Of a stretch of DNA of 64,000 nt, positions 36,081 through 46,519 are shown in pieces; positions within the stretch are counted from its first letter, which is position 1, and every line of letters starts with the position of its first letter. Position numbers and translations under genes: made by a program. The notes under the pieces are model-generated. The model was not told the DNA's origin and did not search any database. It was given only the letters and a program-made list of their open reading frames with translations. The DNA comes from Paenibacillus terrae (GTDB lineage Bacteria > Bacillota > Bacilli > Paenibacillales > Paenibacillaceae). The stretch lies in assembly GCF_000943545.1 (NCBI RefSeq), contig NZ_JTHP01000016.1, forward strand, positions 1-64,000, read 5' to 3'.

Positions 36081-38588
36081 ATGATGGAGAAATGGAACGT
36101 GGTACATTTTCCAGGGTTGAAATCCAGAAAGTCCAAATCTAAAGAACGTACGGAAGGTTGGTCTTCCAGACTCAAGAAGCGGCTGGATTCACATAAAGCA
36201 GTGCAATGGGTAACGGCGCAAAGATGGATGCTGCTATTGTCTGCTATGGGATTTTTACTGGGACGCGCCACCATTTTGGACGAGCTATCCCCTTTTGCTC
36301 TCGCTTATTTTGCAGTCATCATGTTCCTGCGGCGTGATCTGATGCTGCCTGTAGCTGTATCGGTCGTGTTGGGCAGTCTGCTTGCCCCTTATCCATCCTT
36401 ATTCATGATTGGTGGCGAGCTGCTCGTATTCTATCTCCTGTATCGCGGGCTACGAACCTTTGATCGGCTGGAATTATCTTATGCCCCGCTTATGGTTTTC
36501 CTGTCTGTGTTTATGGTCAATTTATTTTACGCTGTGATGGCCCCGTCCTTCACCTGGTATGACCTTGTCATCGTGGGGACGGATGCGGTTCTCAGTTTTA
36601 TGCTGACACTCGTTTTTACGCAGGCCATTCCATTGTTTACGTATCGCAAAAAGACAAGCCAGCTCAAAAATGAGGAAATTTTGTGTCTGATCATTTTACT
36701 GGCCTCTGTGATGACGGGAGCGGTAGGATGGACGATTCACTCACTGTCTGTTGATCATGTGCTATCTCGCTATTTGGTCTTGGTGTTCGCCTTGGTGGGG
36801 GGCGCTTCGCTAGGTGCTTCCGTCGGTGTGATTACCGGTTTAATTTTAAGCTTGGCCAATATGTCTGCGATTGTGCAGATGAGTTTGCTCGCTTTTGCCG
36901 GTTTGCTGGCAGGGATGCTGCGTGAAGGGCGAAAAGGCGCAGTGGCGCTCGGGATGTTGCTAGGTTCCTCGATTTTGACAATCTATTTGGACGGAACCGG
37001 GGATGTGCTAACATCGACCTGGGAGAGCTGCGCGGCGATTCTATTATTCTTAATGACCCCAAAAAGCTTCTTTAAAGCGGTTTCTACCTATGTTCCTGGT
37101 ACGCAGGACCACGCTAAATCCCAGCATGAGTATGCCAAAAGGGTCCGTGATCTCACTGCCGAGCGGGTGACGAAATTTTCCCGCGTATTCAGTCAGCTAT
37201 CCCGCAGCTTTCACCAGATATCTGCGAGTGAGAGCGCGAAGCCGGAAGGTGAAATCGAGCATTTTATGAACGCTGTGGCGGAGGGAACGTGTGCCTCCTG
37301 CTTCAAGTGCGAGCAGTGCTGGGACGGCAAGTTTATGCAAACCCATCAGTATATGACGGAAATGATGAGTGCTATTGAGGATAATCCGAATTTGATGCCG
37401 GAGCAGATGCCGCCGCAGTGGAGCAAGGCATGCGCCAAGACGGGCGCGGTGCTGCAAGTGATGAAGCAGCAGTATAGCCTCTACCAGCATAATATGCAGT
37501 GGAAACGCCAAGTATACGACAGTCGTCAGCTTGTTGCTGATCAGCTATCTGGCGTATCGCAGATTATGGAGGATTTGGCGCGGGAAATTCAGCGGGAAGG
37601 GCAAACCATGCATCGGCAGGAGGAACAAATACGAGAGGCGCTTGATCGGCTGGGCTTATCCATACAATCTATTGAGATTATTAATCTGGATGCGGGCCAA
37701 GTAGAAATTGAGATTGTCCATGCTTATACAAGGGGATTTGACGAATGCCGGAAAATCATTGCTCCACTGCTGTCGGACATATTGGACGAGCATATTGCTG
37801 TGATGCGCGAAACGGCGGCAGATCGCCGCCAGGGGTTGGCTACAGTCATGTTTGGCTCCGCCAAAACATATGAAATTGCCACAGGAGTAGCAAGTGCTGC
37901 CAAAGGAGGGGATTTTTTCTCGGGAGACAGCTACAGCATGATGGAGCTGGGGAACGGGACCTTTGCAGTCTCCTTGAGCGATGGTATGGGCAACGGAGAG
38001 CGGGCGCAGCAAGAGAGCAGCGCGGCGCTTAATATTTTGGAGGAATTACTGCAATCCGGCATGGATGAGAAGCTGGCGATCAAGTCGGTCAACTCTGTTC
38101 TGATGCTGAGATCACCCGAGGAGATGTATGCTACGGTCGATATGGCGCTGATTGATCAGTATACGGCCCGGACGACATTCATGAAGATTGGGTCAACGCC
38201 GAGCTTTATTAAAAGAGGGGAGGAGGTCATTCCCGTATCTGCCAGTAATTTGCCGATTGGCATTATACAGGATATTGAAATTGATTTGGTGTCGCTTCAA
38301 TTACAGCCGGGTGATATTTTGATCATGATCACAGATGGTATATACGACTCGCCGGGTTATGCGGTAAACAAGGAAATATGGATGAAGCGCATGATCCAGG
38401 AAATTGAAAGCGATGACCCGCAGCAGTTGGCCGACTGTCTATTGGAACGAGTTATTCGCTACCAGCAAAATCAAATCTATGATGACATGACGGTAGTTGT
38501 TAGCAAAATAGATCATTTCCGCCCAGAATGGGCCACGCTTCATGTACCGGGTATGAGCTGGATGGAGCGCCCGCGTACGGTTAGCTGA
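36081..38588 (+). CDS. spoIIE: Stage II sporulation protein E (PP2C phosphatase)
   Basis: An 835-residue membrane phosphatase that dephosphorylates SpoIIAA to release sigma-F in the forespore and takes part in polar division. The N-terminal half has about ten membrane helices (about 50-330), a middle region with four cysteines (CASCFKCEQC, about 399-408) and a C-terminal PP2C domain (about 600-820). Metal aspartates lie in SGDSYSMMELGNG, SLSDGMGNG and MITDGIYD. ATG 36081 or 36084 may be used after GGGGTG. Confidence 0.96.
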   Translation: MMEKWNVVHFPGLKSRKSKSKERTEGWSSRLKKRLDSHKAVQWVTAQRWMLLLSAMGFLLGRATILDELSPFALAYFAVIMFLRRDLMLPVAVSVVLGSLLAPYPSLFMIGGELLVFYLLYRGLRTFDRLELSYAPLMVFLSVFMVNLFYAVMAPSFTWYDLVIVGTDAVLSFMLTLVFTQAIPLFTYRKKTSQLKNEEILCLIILLASVMTGAVGWTIHSLSVDHVLSRYLVLVFALVGGASLGASVGVITGLILSLANMSAIVQMSLLAFAGLLAGMLREGRKGAVALGMLLGSSILTIYLDGTGDVLTSTWESCAAILLFLMTPKSFFKAVSTYVPGTQDHAKSQHEYAKRVRDLTAERVTKFSRVFSQLSRSFHQISASESAKPEGEIEHFMNAVAEGTCASCFKCEQCWDGKFMQTHQYMTEMMSAIEDNPNLMPEQMPPQWSKACAKTGAVLQVMKQQYSLYQHNMQWKRQVYDSRQLVADQLSGVSQIMEDLAREIQREGQTMHRQEEQIREALDRLGLSIQSIEIINLDAGQVEIEIVHAYTRGFDECRKIIAPLLSDILDEHIAVMRETAADRRQGLATVMFGSAKTYEIATGVASAAKGGDFFSGDSYSMMELGNGTFAVSLSDGMGNGERAQQESSAALNILEELLQSGMDEKLAIKSVNSVLMLRSPEEMYATVDMALIDQYTARTTFMKIGSTPSFIKRGEEVIPVSASNLPIGIIQDIEIDLVSLQLQPGDILIMITDGIYDSPGYAVNKEIWMKRMIQEIESDDPQQLADCLLERVIRYQQNQIYDDMTVVVSKIDHFRPEWATLHVPGMSWMERPRTVS

Positions 38589-38714
38589 ATAGACATTGCC
38601 CGGGAAATTCCACTTCCTTTTTAAAAATCCGCGTTCTTCGTTTGAATCGTTCCAGATTCGGCAAAGATAGAATCTATCGGAATAGATTACGAGGAAGCGG
38701 GAGGTCAAAAAGCT

Positions 38715-39464
38715 ATGAAGCAAATTTTGATCATTACAGACGGATGCTCTAATGTGGGTGTCAGTCCAGTCATGGCGGCGGCTCAGGCTTTACAGGAAGG
38801 CATTACGGTGAACGTAGCCGGAGTCATAGATTATGGGACGATTGGCGAGCTTGGAAGTACGGAGATTCAGGAAATCGCTAAAGCGGGAGGAGGTTTCAGC
38901 CAAATCGTAGGCACGAAGCATTTGGCACAGACCATGCAGATGATGACCCGTAAAACAGTGGTTCAAACGATTCAGCAGGCGGTTAATAGAGAGTTAACGC
39001 ATATTTTGGGTGAGGGGGGCGCTCGACATATCGGTGAACTGCCGCCGGCCAAACGGGCCCAGGTGGTTGAGGTGATGGATGAACTGACAGAAACCAGCGC
39101 TTTGGAAATTGCTTTGCTCATTGATGCCAGTGCGAGTATGAAGCCCAAGCTGCCTGCCGTAGAAGACAGTATTCGGGATTTGCTGCTCAGTTTACAGTCC
39201 AGAAGCGGACCTAGCCGTATTTCTGTCTTTCATTTTCCTGGGGGACGGATGGGTGAAGATGCGGTTATGGATATGGGTTGGACCTCTGAACTTAGCCAGG
39301 TTAAGTCGATATTCGGCCGTTTGCGGATGAAGGGGGCGACGCCAACGGGTCCAGCCATTTTACAAGTGATTGATTATTACCGATATGTTACACTAGGGGA
39401 ACAGAAAGATATGGTAGAATCCTATGGCAAAGGAGAAGGGATGCTCGGTGACTACGTCGTCTGA
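38715..39464 (+). CDS. yabS: VWA-domain protein YabS
   Basis: A 249-residue soluble protein with two parts. Residues 1-60 resemble the back half of a von Willebrand A fold (ILIITDGCSNVGVSP). Residues about 128-249 hold a second A-type fold with the metal-site motif DASASM and the later threonine in GATPTGPAI. It lies between spoIIE and the kinase yabT as in B. subtilis and overlaps yabT by 17 bases. GGGAGG precedes the ATG. The function is not established; a scaffold for the neighbouring kinase is a guess. Confidence 0.88.
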   Translation: MKQILIITDGCSNVGVSPVMAAAQALQEGITVNVAGVIDYGTIGELGSTEIQEIAKAGGGFSQIVGTKHLAQTMQMMTRKTVVQTIQQAVNRELTHILGEGGARHIGELPPAKRAQVVEVMDELTETSALEIALLIDASASMKPKLPAVEDSIRDLLLSLQSRSGPSRISVFHFPGGRMGEDAVMDMGWTSELSQVKSIFGRLRMKGATPTGPAILQVIDYYRYVTLGEQKDMVESYGKGEGMLGDYVV

Positions 39465-40389
39465 TCCCGTTCTTGCACCCGGAACGGTCATCAAGGGCAA
39501 GTGGAAGCGGAGCAGCTATGTCATTCAGCGTCTGCTGGGCCGTGGGGCGAACGGAACTGTATATTTAGTAAAAGAGGCACAGGCAGATCGACAATTTGCT
39601 CTGAAAATGGGGAAGAACACGCTTGATCTGCAATCGGAGATTAACGTGCTGACCACATTGCAGTCGCAGGGAACCCAATCTGCTCTCCAGCAAAACGGAC
39701 ATCCATCCTTTTTGTTCGAGGTGGACGATGTATCCTTGCGTAGCGGTGGGGAGATACCCTTTTATGTCATGCGATACGTCAAGGGAGATCCGCTTCACCG
39801 TTTTGTGGCGCTCAAGGGAGCGGAATGGTATGGTGTGGCTGGAACTGGCATATTGAATCGTTTGGCTGATCTGCATCAGGCAGGATGGGTATTTGGCGAT
39901 TTGAAGCCTCAAAATATTTTGGTCAATGCCTATGGAGAAGCCGAGTTGATTGATTATGGCGGGGTGTCCCTTGCGGGACGGAGCGTCAAGCAGTTTACAG
40001 AATGGTATGACAGGGGATTCTGGAATGCGGGCAGTCGAAATGCCGATTCTCAGTATGATCTGTTTGCCTTCGCCCTTCTGACTATTCATATATTGGAGGG
40101 CGAATCGTTAAAAGTAGCGGCGGGCAGGCTACCACAGCTGCGTAATACGGCGGAATTAACCATCATCATTCGTCGTAGCCGTGTATTACGACCCTATGCC
40201 GAATGGCTGATGGGTGCAGTGCGTGGAGAATATCCCGATACCCGTGTGGCGGCTCGTTCCTGGTCGCGTCTGGCTGCTGCGCATGTCAGGCAATCGTCCG
40301 TGAAAAGAGGAACTCCACGCTGGCTGGGATATGCTTTCACTCTCTCGCTTTTGCTGCTTGCCGGAGCGCTCTGGATTGCGCTAAGGTAG
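39448..40389 (+). CDS. yabT: Ser/Thr protein kinase YabT with C-terminal membrane anchor
   Basis: A 313-residue Hanks-type kinase. The glycine loop is LLGRGANGTVYL, with FALKMGK giving the lysine. The catalytic loop reads VFGDLKPQNIL where most kinases have HRDLKP, and the metal loop reads DYGG rather than DFG. One hydrophobic helix at the very end (LGYAFTLSLLLLAGALWIAL) anchors it. B. subtilis YabT phosphorylates RecA in sporulation and is DNA-activated. GTG 39448 has AGAAGGG seven bases upstream; ATG 39424 lacks a site. Confidence 0.9.
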   Translation: MTTSSDPVLAPGTVIKGKWKRSSYVIQRLLGRGANGTVYLVKEAQADRQFALKMGKNTLDLQSEINVLTTLQSQGTQSALQQNGHPSFLFEVDDVSLRSGGEIPFYVMRYVKGDPLHRFVALKGAEWYGVAGTGILNRLADLHQAGWVFGDLKPQNILVNAYGEAELIDYGGVSLAGRSVKQFTEWYDRGFWNAGSRNADSQYDLFAFALLTIHILEGESLKVAAGRLPQLRNTAELTIIIRRSRVLRPYAEWLMGAVRGEYPDTRVAARSWSRLAAAHVRQSSVKRGTPRWLGYAFTLSLLLLAGALWIALR

Positions 40390-40453
40390 CGGCAGGACTT
40401 ACATAAGATAAAGATGATCATCATTTTTCGGTCGGCAGAAAAGAGGGTCGTGA

Positions 40454-41902
40454 ATGGGAACAACAAAACCGACCGGTGTTGTACAGGAAGTGCTCGCCCT
40501 CGCGCGGGATCATTCGCTGTGGAGCCCCGGAGACCGCATTGTGGTTGCTGTATCCGGCGGGCCGGATTCGGTGGCCCTTTTGCACATTTTACATGAAATA
40601 TCCGTTGTACATATGCCTTTGCAGTTGATCTGTGCTCACGTCCATCATGGCTTCAGGCCGGAGGAATCGGATGCGGAGGCTGAAGAGGTACGCCACATGG
40701 CCCGGAAACTTGAGGTGCCGTTTGAAATGATTCGCGTTGACGTGCCCGCTTATATGAAGGAGAGCGGCAAGGGACCGCAGGAAGCGGCTCGCGAGCTGCG
40801 CTATGCCTTTTTGCATGATACGGCTGCAAAGTGGGCGGCACAGCATATTGCGATGGCTCATCATGGAGATGATCAGGCCGAAACCGTTCTTCTACACTTG
40901 CTGCGCGGTAGTGGCCCGGCGGGTCTGGCAGGTATGCGGCTGACACGCAAGGAAAAAAATGTGCAACTCATTCGCCCGTTGCTTCGTATGTACAAGGCTG
41001 ACCTGATTGAGTTTTGCAAGTTTCATGACCTTTCCTATGTAACGGATAGCAGTAATTTATCATCGAAATACCGCCGCAACTCCATTCGTATGGATGTGCT
41101 TCCTTTTTTGGGGCAATATAATGAGCAACTGACACCTTCTCTAAATCGGCTGGCTGAAACCATGGCTGACGAAAATGATTTTATGGAGGCATCCACGCTG
41201 GCGGTATATGAGGAATTGGTGCACATAGATAACAGCAGGTATATGTTTTCCATCGTTTCCTATCGTAAGCTATCCGTTGCTTTACAACGGAGGTTGATTA
41301 AACTAATATTAAATTATCTGCCTTCGGACAGTGAAAATTTAGATTTTCGTAAAATTGAGACCGTTCGACTGAGACTTCTCCAGGAACGACCATCCACGTG
41401 GAGTCTGGACTTGGGCGGTGGTGCAGTTGGAGTCCGCGAATATGACCAAGCGGTTTTGTTTGACCGTACGCAAGGCGTTATGGGCGAATGGTGCTATGGA
41501 CTGGACGTATTGCCTATTTCCGGTGAGCTTGAATTGCCTGAGGCGGGGGGGATACTTCGGTGGCGAAGAACTTCCTATTCGGATGGGCAAAATCCGGCGA
41601 ATGAGGAGGAAGCGTGCTTCGACGCAGATGAATTGGTCTTGCCGTTGACAGTACGCTCGCGATTACCTGGAGATACCATGTATGTAATGGGATTAAACGG
41701 AAGAAAAAAGGTTAAAGATATTTTCATTGATGAAAAAATACCTCCTTCGCTGCGTCCCGTTATTCCCGTCGTCTGCGACCGTTCCGGGGCTATTCTCTGG
41801 ATTCCGGGCGTGCGGCGTTCTGTACATGCCGCGGTGCAAAAGCACACGTCTTCGGTTATATACATGTCATGGCAAAGACAGGAGAGTCCAGGGCATCGGT
41901 AA
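40454..41902 (+). CDS. tilS: tRNA(Ile)-lysidine synthase
   Basis: A 482-residue enzyme that turns C34 of one tRNA-Ile into lysidine so it reads AUA. The PP-loop SGGPDSVALLHIL (about 35-47) leads the N-terminal ATPase domain; AHHGDDQAETVLLHLLRG follows. The C-terminal TilS domains (about 330-470) include LPLTVRSRLPGDTM and KVKDIFIDEKIP. GAGGG precedes the ATG. It sits before hpt and ftsH, the usual Firmicute order. Confidence 0.96.
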   Translation: MGTTKPTGVVQEVLALARDHSLWSPGDRIVVAVSGGPDSVALLHILHEISVVHMPLQLICAHVHHGFRPEESDAEAEEVRHMARKLEVPFEMIRVDVPAYMKESGKGPQEAARELRYAFLHDTAAKWAAQHIAMAHHGDDQAETVLLHLLRGSGPAGLAGMRLTRKEKNVQLIRPLLRMYKADLIEFCKFHDLSYVTDSSNLSSKYRRNSIRMDVLPFLGQYNEQLTPSLNRLAETMADENDFMEASTLAVYEELVHIDNSRYMFSIVSYRKLSVALQRRLIKLILNYLPSDSENLDFRKIETVRLRLLQERPSTWSLDLGGGAVGVREYDQAVLFDRTQGVMGEWCYGLDVLPISGELELPEAGGILRWRRTSYSDGQNPANEEEACFDADELVLPLTVRSRLPGDTMYVMGLNGRKKVKDIFIDEKIPPSLRPVIPVVCDRSGAILWIPGVRRSVHAAVQKHTSSVIYMSWQRQESPGHR

Positions 41903-41949
41903 TTGCGCAGGAACGGCTTTCATAGTATAAACTTAGGGGGTTTACACCG

Positions 41950-42489
41950 TTGCAAAATGATATTCAGGAAGTATTAATCAGCGAAGAAGAAATTCAGAGT
42001 AAAATCAAGGAATTGGGCGCACAGCTCAGCGTGCAATACGAAGGAAAGAATCCGTTGGTGATCTGCGTGCTGAAGGGTGCGTTTATCTTTATGGCGGATT
42101 TGGTTAAAGCTATTACAGTACCACTGGAGCTTGATTTCATGGCTGTATCCAGTTATGGTGTGTCCACCAAATCATCAGGCGTCGTTAAAATTATTAAGGA
42201 TTTGGACGCTTCGGTTGAAGGACGCGACGTTCTGATCGTCGAAGATATTATCGACAGTGGCCTGACGTTGACTCATTTGATTGAATTGCTTAAGAACCGT
42301 AATGCCAATTCGGTATGTGTCGTAACCCTGTTTGACAAACCTGCTCGCCGGACGGTTAATCTTGAAGCTGATTATACCGGATTTACTCTTCCGGATGCGT
42401 TTGTTGTGGGTTATGGTCTGGATTATGCCGAGCACTACCGGAACCTCCCATACATAGGGATTTTGAAGCCGGAAATCTACACCAGCTAA
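41950..42489 (+). CDS. hpt: Hypoxanthine phosphoribosyltransferase
   Basis: A 179-residue purine salvage enzyme converting hypoxanthine (and guanine) plus PRPP to nucleotide. [25 protein letters not shown] and the PRPP loop [13 protein letters not shown] are all present. TTG start nine bases after AGGGGG. In B. subtilis the TilS-Hpt pair also activates ftsH transcription. Forty-seven bases follow tilS. Confidence 0.95.
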   Translation: MQNDIQEVLISEEEIQSKIKELGAQLSVQYEGKNPLVICVLKGAFIFMADLVKAITVPLELDFMAVSSYGVSTKSSGVVKIIKDLDASVEGRDVLIVEDIIDSGLTLTHLIELLKNRNANSVCVVTLFDKPARRTVNLEADYTGFTLPDAFVVGYGLDYAEHYRNLPYIGILKPEIYTS

Positions 42490-42527
42490 TCTCAGCCTCC
42501 AGTCCTAGGACTAAATAGCGTCCTTTG

Positions 42528-42557
42528 TTGAGAAGGGCTTATAGGCTATGGTAAAAT
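42528..42557 (+). promoter_or_regulatory. Probable ftsH promoter
   Basis: TTGAGA (42528-42533) and TAAAAT (42552-42557) are 18 bases apart, 30 bases before the ftsH ATG. A perfect 12-base palindrome, AGTCCTAGGACT, lies upstream at 42501-42512. Confidence 0.5.
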
Positions 42558-42586
42558 AACTTAAGTGTTTCGAGAGGAGGTAGGGG

Positions 42587-44626
42587 ATGAATCGGTTCAT
42601 CCGGAATTCTGGTTTTTATTTGATTCTTTTTTTAGTTGTGGTGGGTATCGTTCAGTTTGTCAGCAACAGTAACGAAGCCTCCGATCTCCCTAGATATGAC
42701 CAATTACGGCAAGAGGTTAAAGCTAATAATATCTCTAAAGTAACGGTCCAATTTGACGGTTACGCCTATCTTGTAACCGGTGCATATAAGAAGCAGCCGG
42801 CTGATGCCAAATCCACCAATTTTTCTGTGTATGTTCCGCCAACGGACTCTGCTTTAACCGAATTGGTTAATGCTAGTGAAACGAACGGGTTTCAATACGT
42901 ACAGAAGAAAATGGAAGGCGAAAGTATTTGGCTAACGTTCTTGACTTCTATTGTTCCTTTGGTGATCATGTTCCTGTTGTTCTTCTTCCTGTTCAATCAG
43001 GCGCAGGGCGGTGGCGGCAAAGTTATGAACTTCGGCAAGAGCAAAGCCCGTCTTTATAACGAAGAGAAGAAGAAAGTTACCTTCGAAGACGTGGCAGGAG
43101 CCGACGAAGAGAAGCAGGAGCTTATTGAAGTCGTAGAATTCTTGAAGGACCCGCGTAAGTTCGCAGCTGTGGGCGCCCGTATTCCAAAAGGTGTTCTGTT
43201 AGTGGGCCCTCCGGGTACTGGTAAAACACTCTTGGCAAGAGCTGTTGCAGGTGAAGCCGGAGTACCGTTTTTCAGCATTTCGGGTTCTGATTTTGTAGAA
43301 ATGTTCGTCGGTGTCGGCGCTTCCCGCGTCCGGGATTTGTTCGAAAACGCGAAAAAGAACGCACCATGTATCATTTTCATTGATGAAATTGATGCTGTCG
43401 GACGTCAACGTGGCGCCGGATTGGGTGGCGGACATGATGAACGTGAGCAGACGCTCAACCAATTGCTCGTTGAGATGGATGGATTCGGAGCGAACGAAGG
43501 TATTATCATTGTAGCTGCAACGAACCGTCCGGATATTCTGGATCCGGCATTGCTTCGTCCGGGACGTTTTGACCGTCAAATTACAGTCGATCGCCCAGAC
43601 GTTAAAGGTCGCGAAGCTGTGTTGTTTGTACATGCACGCAACAAGCCATTAACTAAAGATGTTAAAATGGATGTTATCGCGAAGCGTACAACAGGCTTTA
43701 CAGGCGCTGATCTGGAAAACCTGTTGAACGAAGCTGCGTTGTTGGCAGCCCGTCGTGACCGTAAAGATATTTCGATGCGGGAAGTGGATGAAGCGATCGA
43801 CCGTGTTATCGTAGGTACAGAAAAACGCAGCCGCGTAATCAGTGACCGCGAGAAACGGATTGTAGCTTATCACGAAGCAGGCCATACGATTATCGGCTTC
43901 TTTCTGGAAAATGCCGACATGGTTCACAAGGTAACGATTATTCCACGTGGACGCGCAGGCGGATATGTCATCATGCTTCCGAAGGAAGATCGCATGCTGA
44001 CGACCAAGCAGGAATTGCTGGACAAAATCACTGGTTTGCTGGGTGGACGCGTATCTGAGGAACTGTTCATTGGTGAAATCGGAACAGGTGCCTACAGTGA
44101 CTTCCAACAAGCAACAAGCATCGCACGCAGCATGATCGTGGAATACGGTATGAGTGAGAAACTCGGTCCAATGCAGTTCGGTACTTCGCAAGGCCAGGTA
44201 TTCCTTGGACGGGATATCGGTCATGAGCAGAACTACAGTGATCAGATCGCTTATCAGATTGACCAGGAGATGAACCGTTTCATCACCGAGTCTTATGAGC
44301 GTGCCAGAGAACTCCTGACCAAGTATTCCAAAGAGGTTCATTTGATCGCCCAAACCTTGCTGGTTGAAGAAACTCTGGAACTTGAGCAAATTAAACGTTT
44401 GATCGAGACAGGTTCTTTGGACGGCAGCACGAATGAGGGAGAAGGTACACCGGAAAATGGTGAGCCTGTGATCGACAACATCGGAGACGTTCGTGTACGT
44501 ATTCAAGGCAAGGATGACGAGCCAAAGAATACAACGGATCAACCGAATGATATTCCTAATCTGCAAAAGCCAGAGGACGGTAATAATTCGGGCAACTCTG
44601 GAGGTACTCCACCGACAACAACCTGA
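42587..44626 (+). CDS. ftsH: ATP-dependent zinc metalloprotease FtsH
   Basis: A 679-residue membrane protease. Two membrane helices (about 7-26 and 112-136) flank an outer domain. The AAA+ module has [32 protein letters not shown] and the second region of homology. The zinc site HEAGH (about 428) and a later acidic ligand form the protease. The last 60 residues are polar, rich in Asn, Gly, Pro and Thr, and poorly conserved. GAGAGGAGG lies before the ATG. A strong terminator ends the gene. Confidence 0.97.
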   Translation: MNRFIRNSGFYLILFLVVVGIVQFVSNSNEASDLPRYDQLRQEVKANNISKVTVQFDGYAYLVTGAYKKQPADAKSTNFSVYVPPTDSALTELVNASETNGFQYVQKKMEGESIWLTFLTSIVPLVIMFLLFFFLFNQAQGGGGKVMNFGKSKARLYNEEKKKVTFEDVAGADEEKQELIEVVEFLKDPRKFAAVGARIPKGVLLVGPPGTGKTLLARAVAGEAGVPFFSISGSDFVEMFVGVGASRVRDLFENAKKNAPCIIFIDEIDAVGRQRGAGLGGGHDEREQTLNQLLVEMDGFGANEGIIIVAATNRPDILDPALLRPGRFDRQITVDRPDVKGREAVLFVHARNKPLTKDVKMDVIAKRTTGFTGADLENLLNEAALLAARRDRKDISMREVDEAIDRVIVGTEKRSRVISDREKRIVAYHEAGHTIIGFFLENADMVHKVTIIPRGRAGGYVIMLPKEDRMLTTKQELLDKITGLLGGRVSEELFIGEIGTGAYSDFQQATSIARSMIVEYGMSEKLGPMQFGTSQGQVFLGRDIGHEQNYSDQIAYQIDQEMNRFITESYERARELLTKYSKEVHLIAQTLLVEETLELEQIKRLIETGSLDGSTNEGEGTPENGEPVIDNIGDVRVRIQGKDDEPKNTTDQPNDIPNLQKPEDGNNSGNSGGTPPTTT

Positions 44627-44658
44627 TTATCAGGTTGACAGTTGAATAAGCGTAGATG

Positions 44659-44704
44659 AAAGCTCCGGAGAACCAGTAACGATTGGTTTTCCGGAGCTTT
44701 TTAA
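44659..44704 (+). terminator. Rho-independent terminator after ftsH
   Basis: AAAGCTCCGGA pairs with TCCGGAGCTTT, extended by AACCA with TGGTT; T residues follow. Confidence 0.92.
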
Positions 44705-44905
44705 ATACTGGAGAAATAGCTGAGGCGATTTGACAGACGAAGGAACGTTGTGTACATTTATTGTTAAATAAACGGCTGTTCGTGTTCCTAGCTTATACAA
44801 GCTGTCAGCCGCTGTAACCGACTTTCAATCCTTTTGAACATATACCGTGAGCGCATACTGTACAACCTATGGTGTGCGCTATTCTTCTGTGAAACAGGTG
44901 AAGGC

Positions 44906-46519
44906 ATGATTCCAAGATATCTGGTTGATTTTGATGTAGCGGAATTACCCAAATTCGAAGCCGACGTGATGATTATTGGCTCCGGCATTGCGGGCTTATA
45001 TACGGCCATTAAGGCTGCGGAGAATCGGCGGGTGTTGCTAATTACCAAGAAGGCATTATTGGAAAGCAACACCAAGTATGCGCAAGGCGGCATCGCCGCT
45101 GTCACTTCGGCTGAGGATGCACCAGCTTATCATATTCAAGATACTCTGATTGCAGGTGCAGGTCTGTGTGAACCGGAAGCGGTCAGGGCCCTTGTTCATG
45201 AGGGGCCAGGCGGTGTACAGGAATTAATACGTTTAGGGACGGCCTTTGACCGGGAGAATGGCGAACTTTCGCTGACACAGGAAGGCGCACATAGCCATCG
45301 GCGCATCTTGCATGCAAATGGGGATGCCACTGGCTATGAAATTGTTCGTGCATTGTCAGAGAAGGTCGCTGATCATCCCGCTATCGAGGTATGGAACGAG
45401 CATATGGTGATCGACCTGCTGACCGAGCAAGGCGAGTGCATCGGTGCTCTGGTTCAAAAGCCGAATGGCGAACGATTATATGTCACTGCGAATGCGACGA
45501 TTTTATGCTCCGGGGGCGGCGGACAATTATATCGATACACGACCAATCCCGATATCGCGACTGGGGACGGGGTTGCTATGGCATATCGCGCTGGCGCAGC
45601 TGTGCGGGATATGGAATTTATACAGTTTCATCCGACAGCTTTGTGTCATCCGGGCGCTCCAAGATTCCTGATTTCCGAAGCCGTGCGGGGCGAGGGGGCA
45701 GTGCTGCGCAATATTCATGGAGAGCGATTCATGGAGCAGTATGATTCCCGACAGGAACTGGCACCAAGGGATATTGTAGCTCGTGCCATCGTTCATGAGA
45801 TGGAACGTACGCAGGCTGCGTTTGTATATCTGGATATTACACATGAGCCTTCTGAACGGATCAAGCAACGGTTTCCAACCATTTATCGAACATGCCTGTC
45901 CTTTGATCTCGATATAACGGCGGACTGGATTCCTATAGCGCCCGCTGCGCATTATATGATGGGCGGTATCCAGACCAATTTGCATGGAGAAAGCACCCTT
46001 GCACGCCTGTTCGCTTGTGGTGAGGTGTCTTCGACGGGTGTACACGGGGCTAATCGGTTGGCGAGTAATTCGTTATCTGAGGCGGTCGTATTCGGCAGCA
46101 GGATTGTCGAGCGGTTACATTCTTTACCGCCGCTGGCCGGTCATACGCTGATTTCCTACAATGACAACCGCGTGGACTCTCTTGCTTCGTCTATCATGGA
46201 GCAGCAGCTTAAGCTGCAAGAAACAATGGTTCATTATGTCGGAGTCCGTCGGAATGGGGAGGGGCTGCAAGTAGCACTGGATCAGCTACGGGGGCAGATG
46301 TCCGTTTTCAGCGCTGTCCTGACCAGTCGGGAAGAGATTGAGTTTGCCAATTTGCTCACCTGTGGTTTGCTGGTCACGGATGGGGCGTTGCTGCGTGAGG
46401 AAAGCAGGGGAGCACATTACCGTGACGATTTCCCTACAGCAGACGATGGCGTATGGCGCAAGCATGTCCAGCAGCGACGTGAGCAAGGGATAACGGAGGA
46501 ATGCGTTCATGACATCTAA
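44906..46519 (+). CDS. nadB: L-aspartate oxidase
   Basis: A 537-residue FAD enzyme that makes iminoaspartate for NAD synthesis. The dinucleotide fold IIGSGIAGLYTAIKAA (about 22-37) and the succinate-dehydrogenase-like motifs YAQGGIAAV, SHRRILHANGDATG, EFIQFHPTALC and GVHGANRLASNSL are clear. AGGTGAAGG lies just before ATG 44906; an upstream in-frame ATG at 44834 would add 24 unrelated residues. It overlaps nadC by 11 bases. The quinolinate synthase gene nadA is not beside it. Confidence 0.95.
   Translation: MIPRYLVDFDVAELPKFEADVMIIGSGIAGLYTAIKAAENRRVLLITKKALLESNTKYAQGGIAAVTSAEDAPAYHIQDTLIAGAGLCEPEAVRALVHEGPGGVQELIRLGTAFDRENGELSLTQEGAHSHRRILHANGDATGYEIVRALSEKVADHPAIEVWNEHMVIDLLTEQGECIGALVQKPNGERLYVTANATILCSGGGGQLYRYTTNPDIATGDGVAMAYRAGAAVRDMEFIQFHPTALCHPGAPRFLISEAVRGEGAVLRNIHGERFMEQYDSRQELAPRDIVARAIVHEMERTQAAFVYLDITHEPSERIKQRFPTIYRTCLSFDLDITADWIPIAPAAHYMMGGIQTNLHGESTLARLFACGEVSSTGVHGANRLASNSLSEAVVFGSRIVERLHSLPPLAGHTLISYNDNRVDSLASSIMEQQLKLQETMVHYVGVRRNGEGLQVALDQLRGQMSVFSAVLTSREEIEFANLLTCGLLVTDGALLREESRGAHYRDDFPTADDGVWRKHVQQRREQGITEECVHDI

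Noticed and set aside
43649..44566. Minus-strand frame of 305 codons inside ftsH
   Set aside because: Antisense shadow of ftsH with its full set of motifs on the plus strand.
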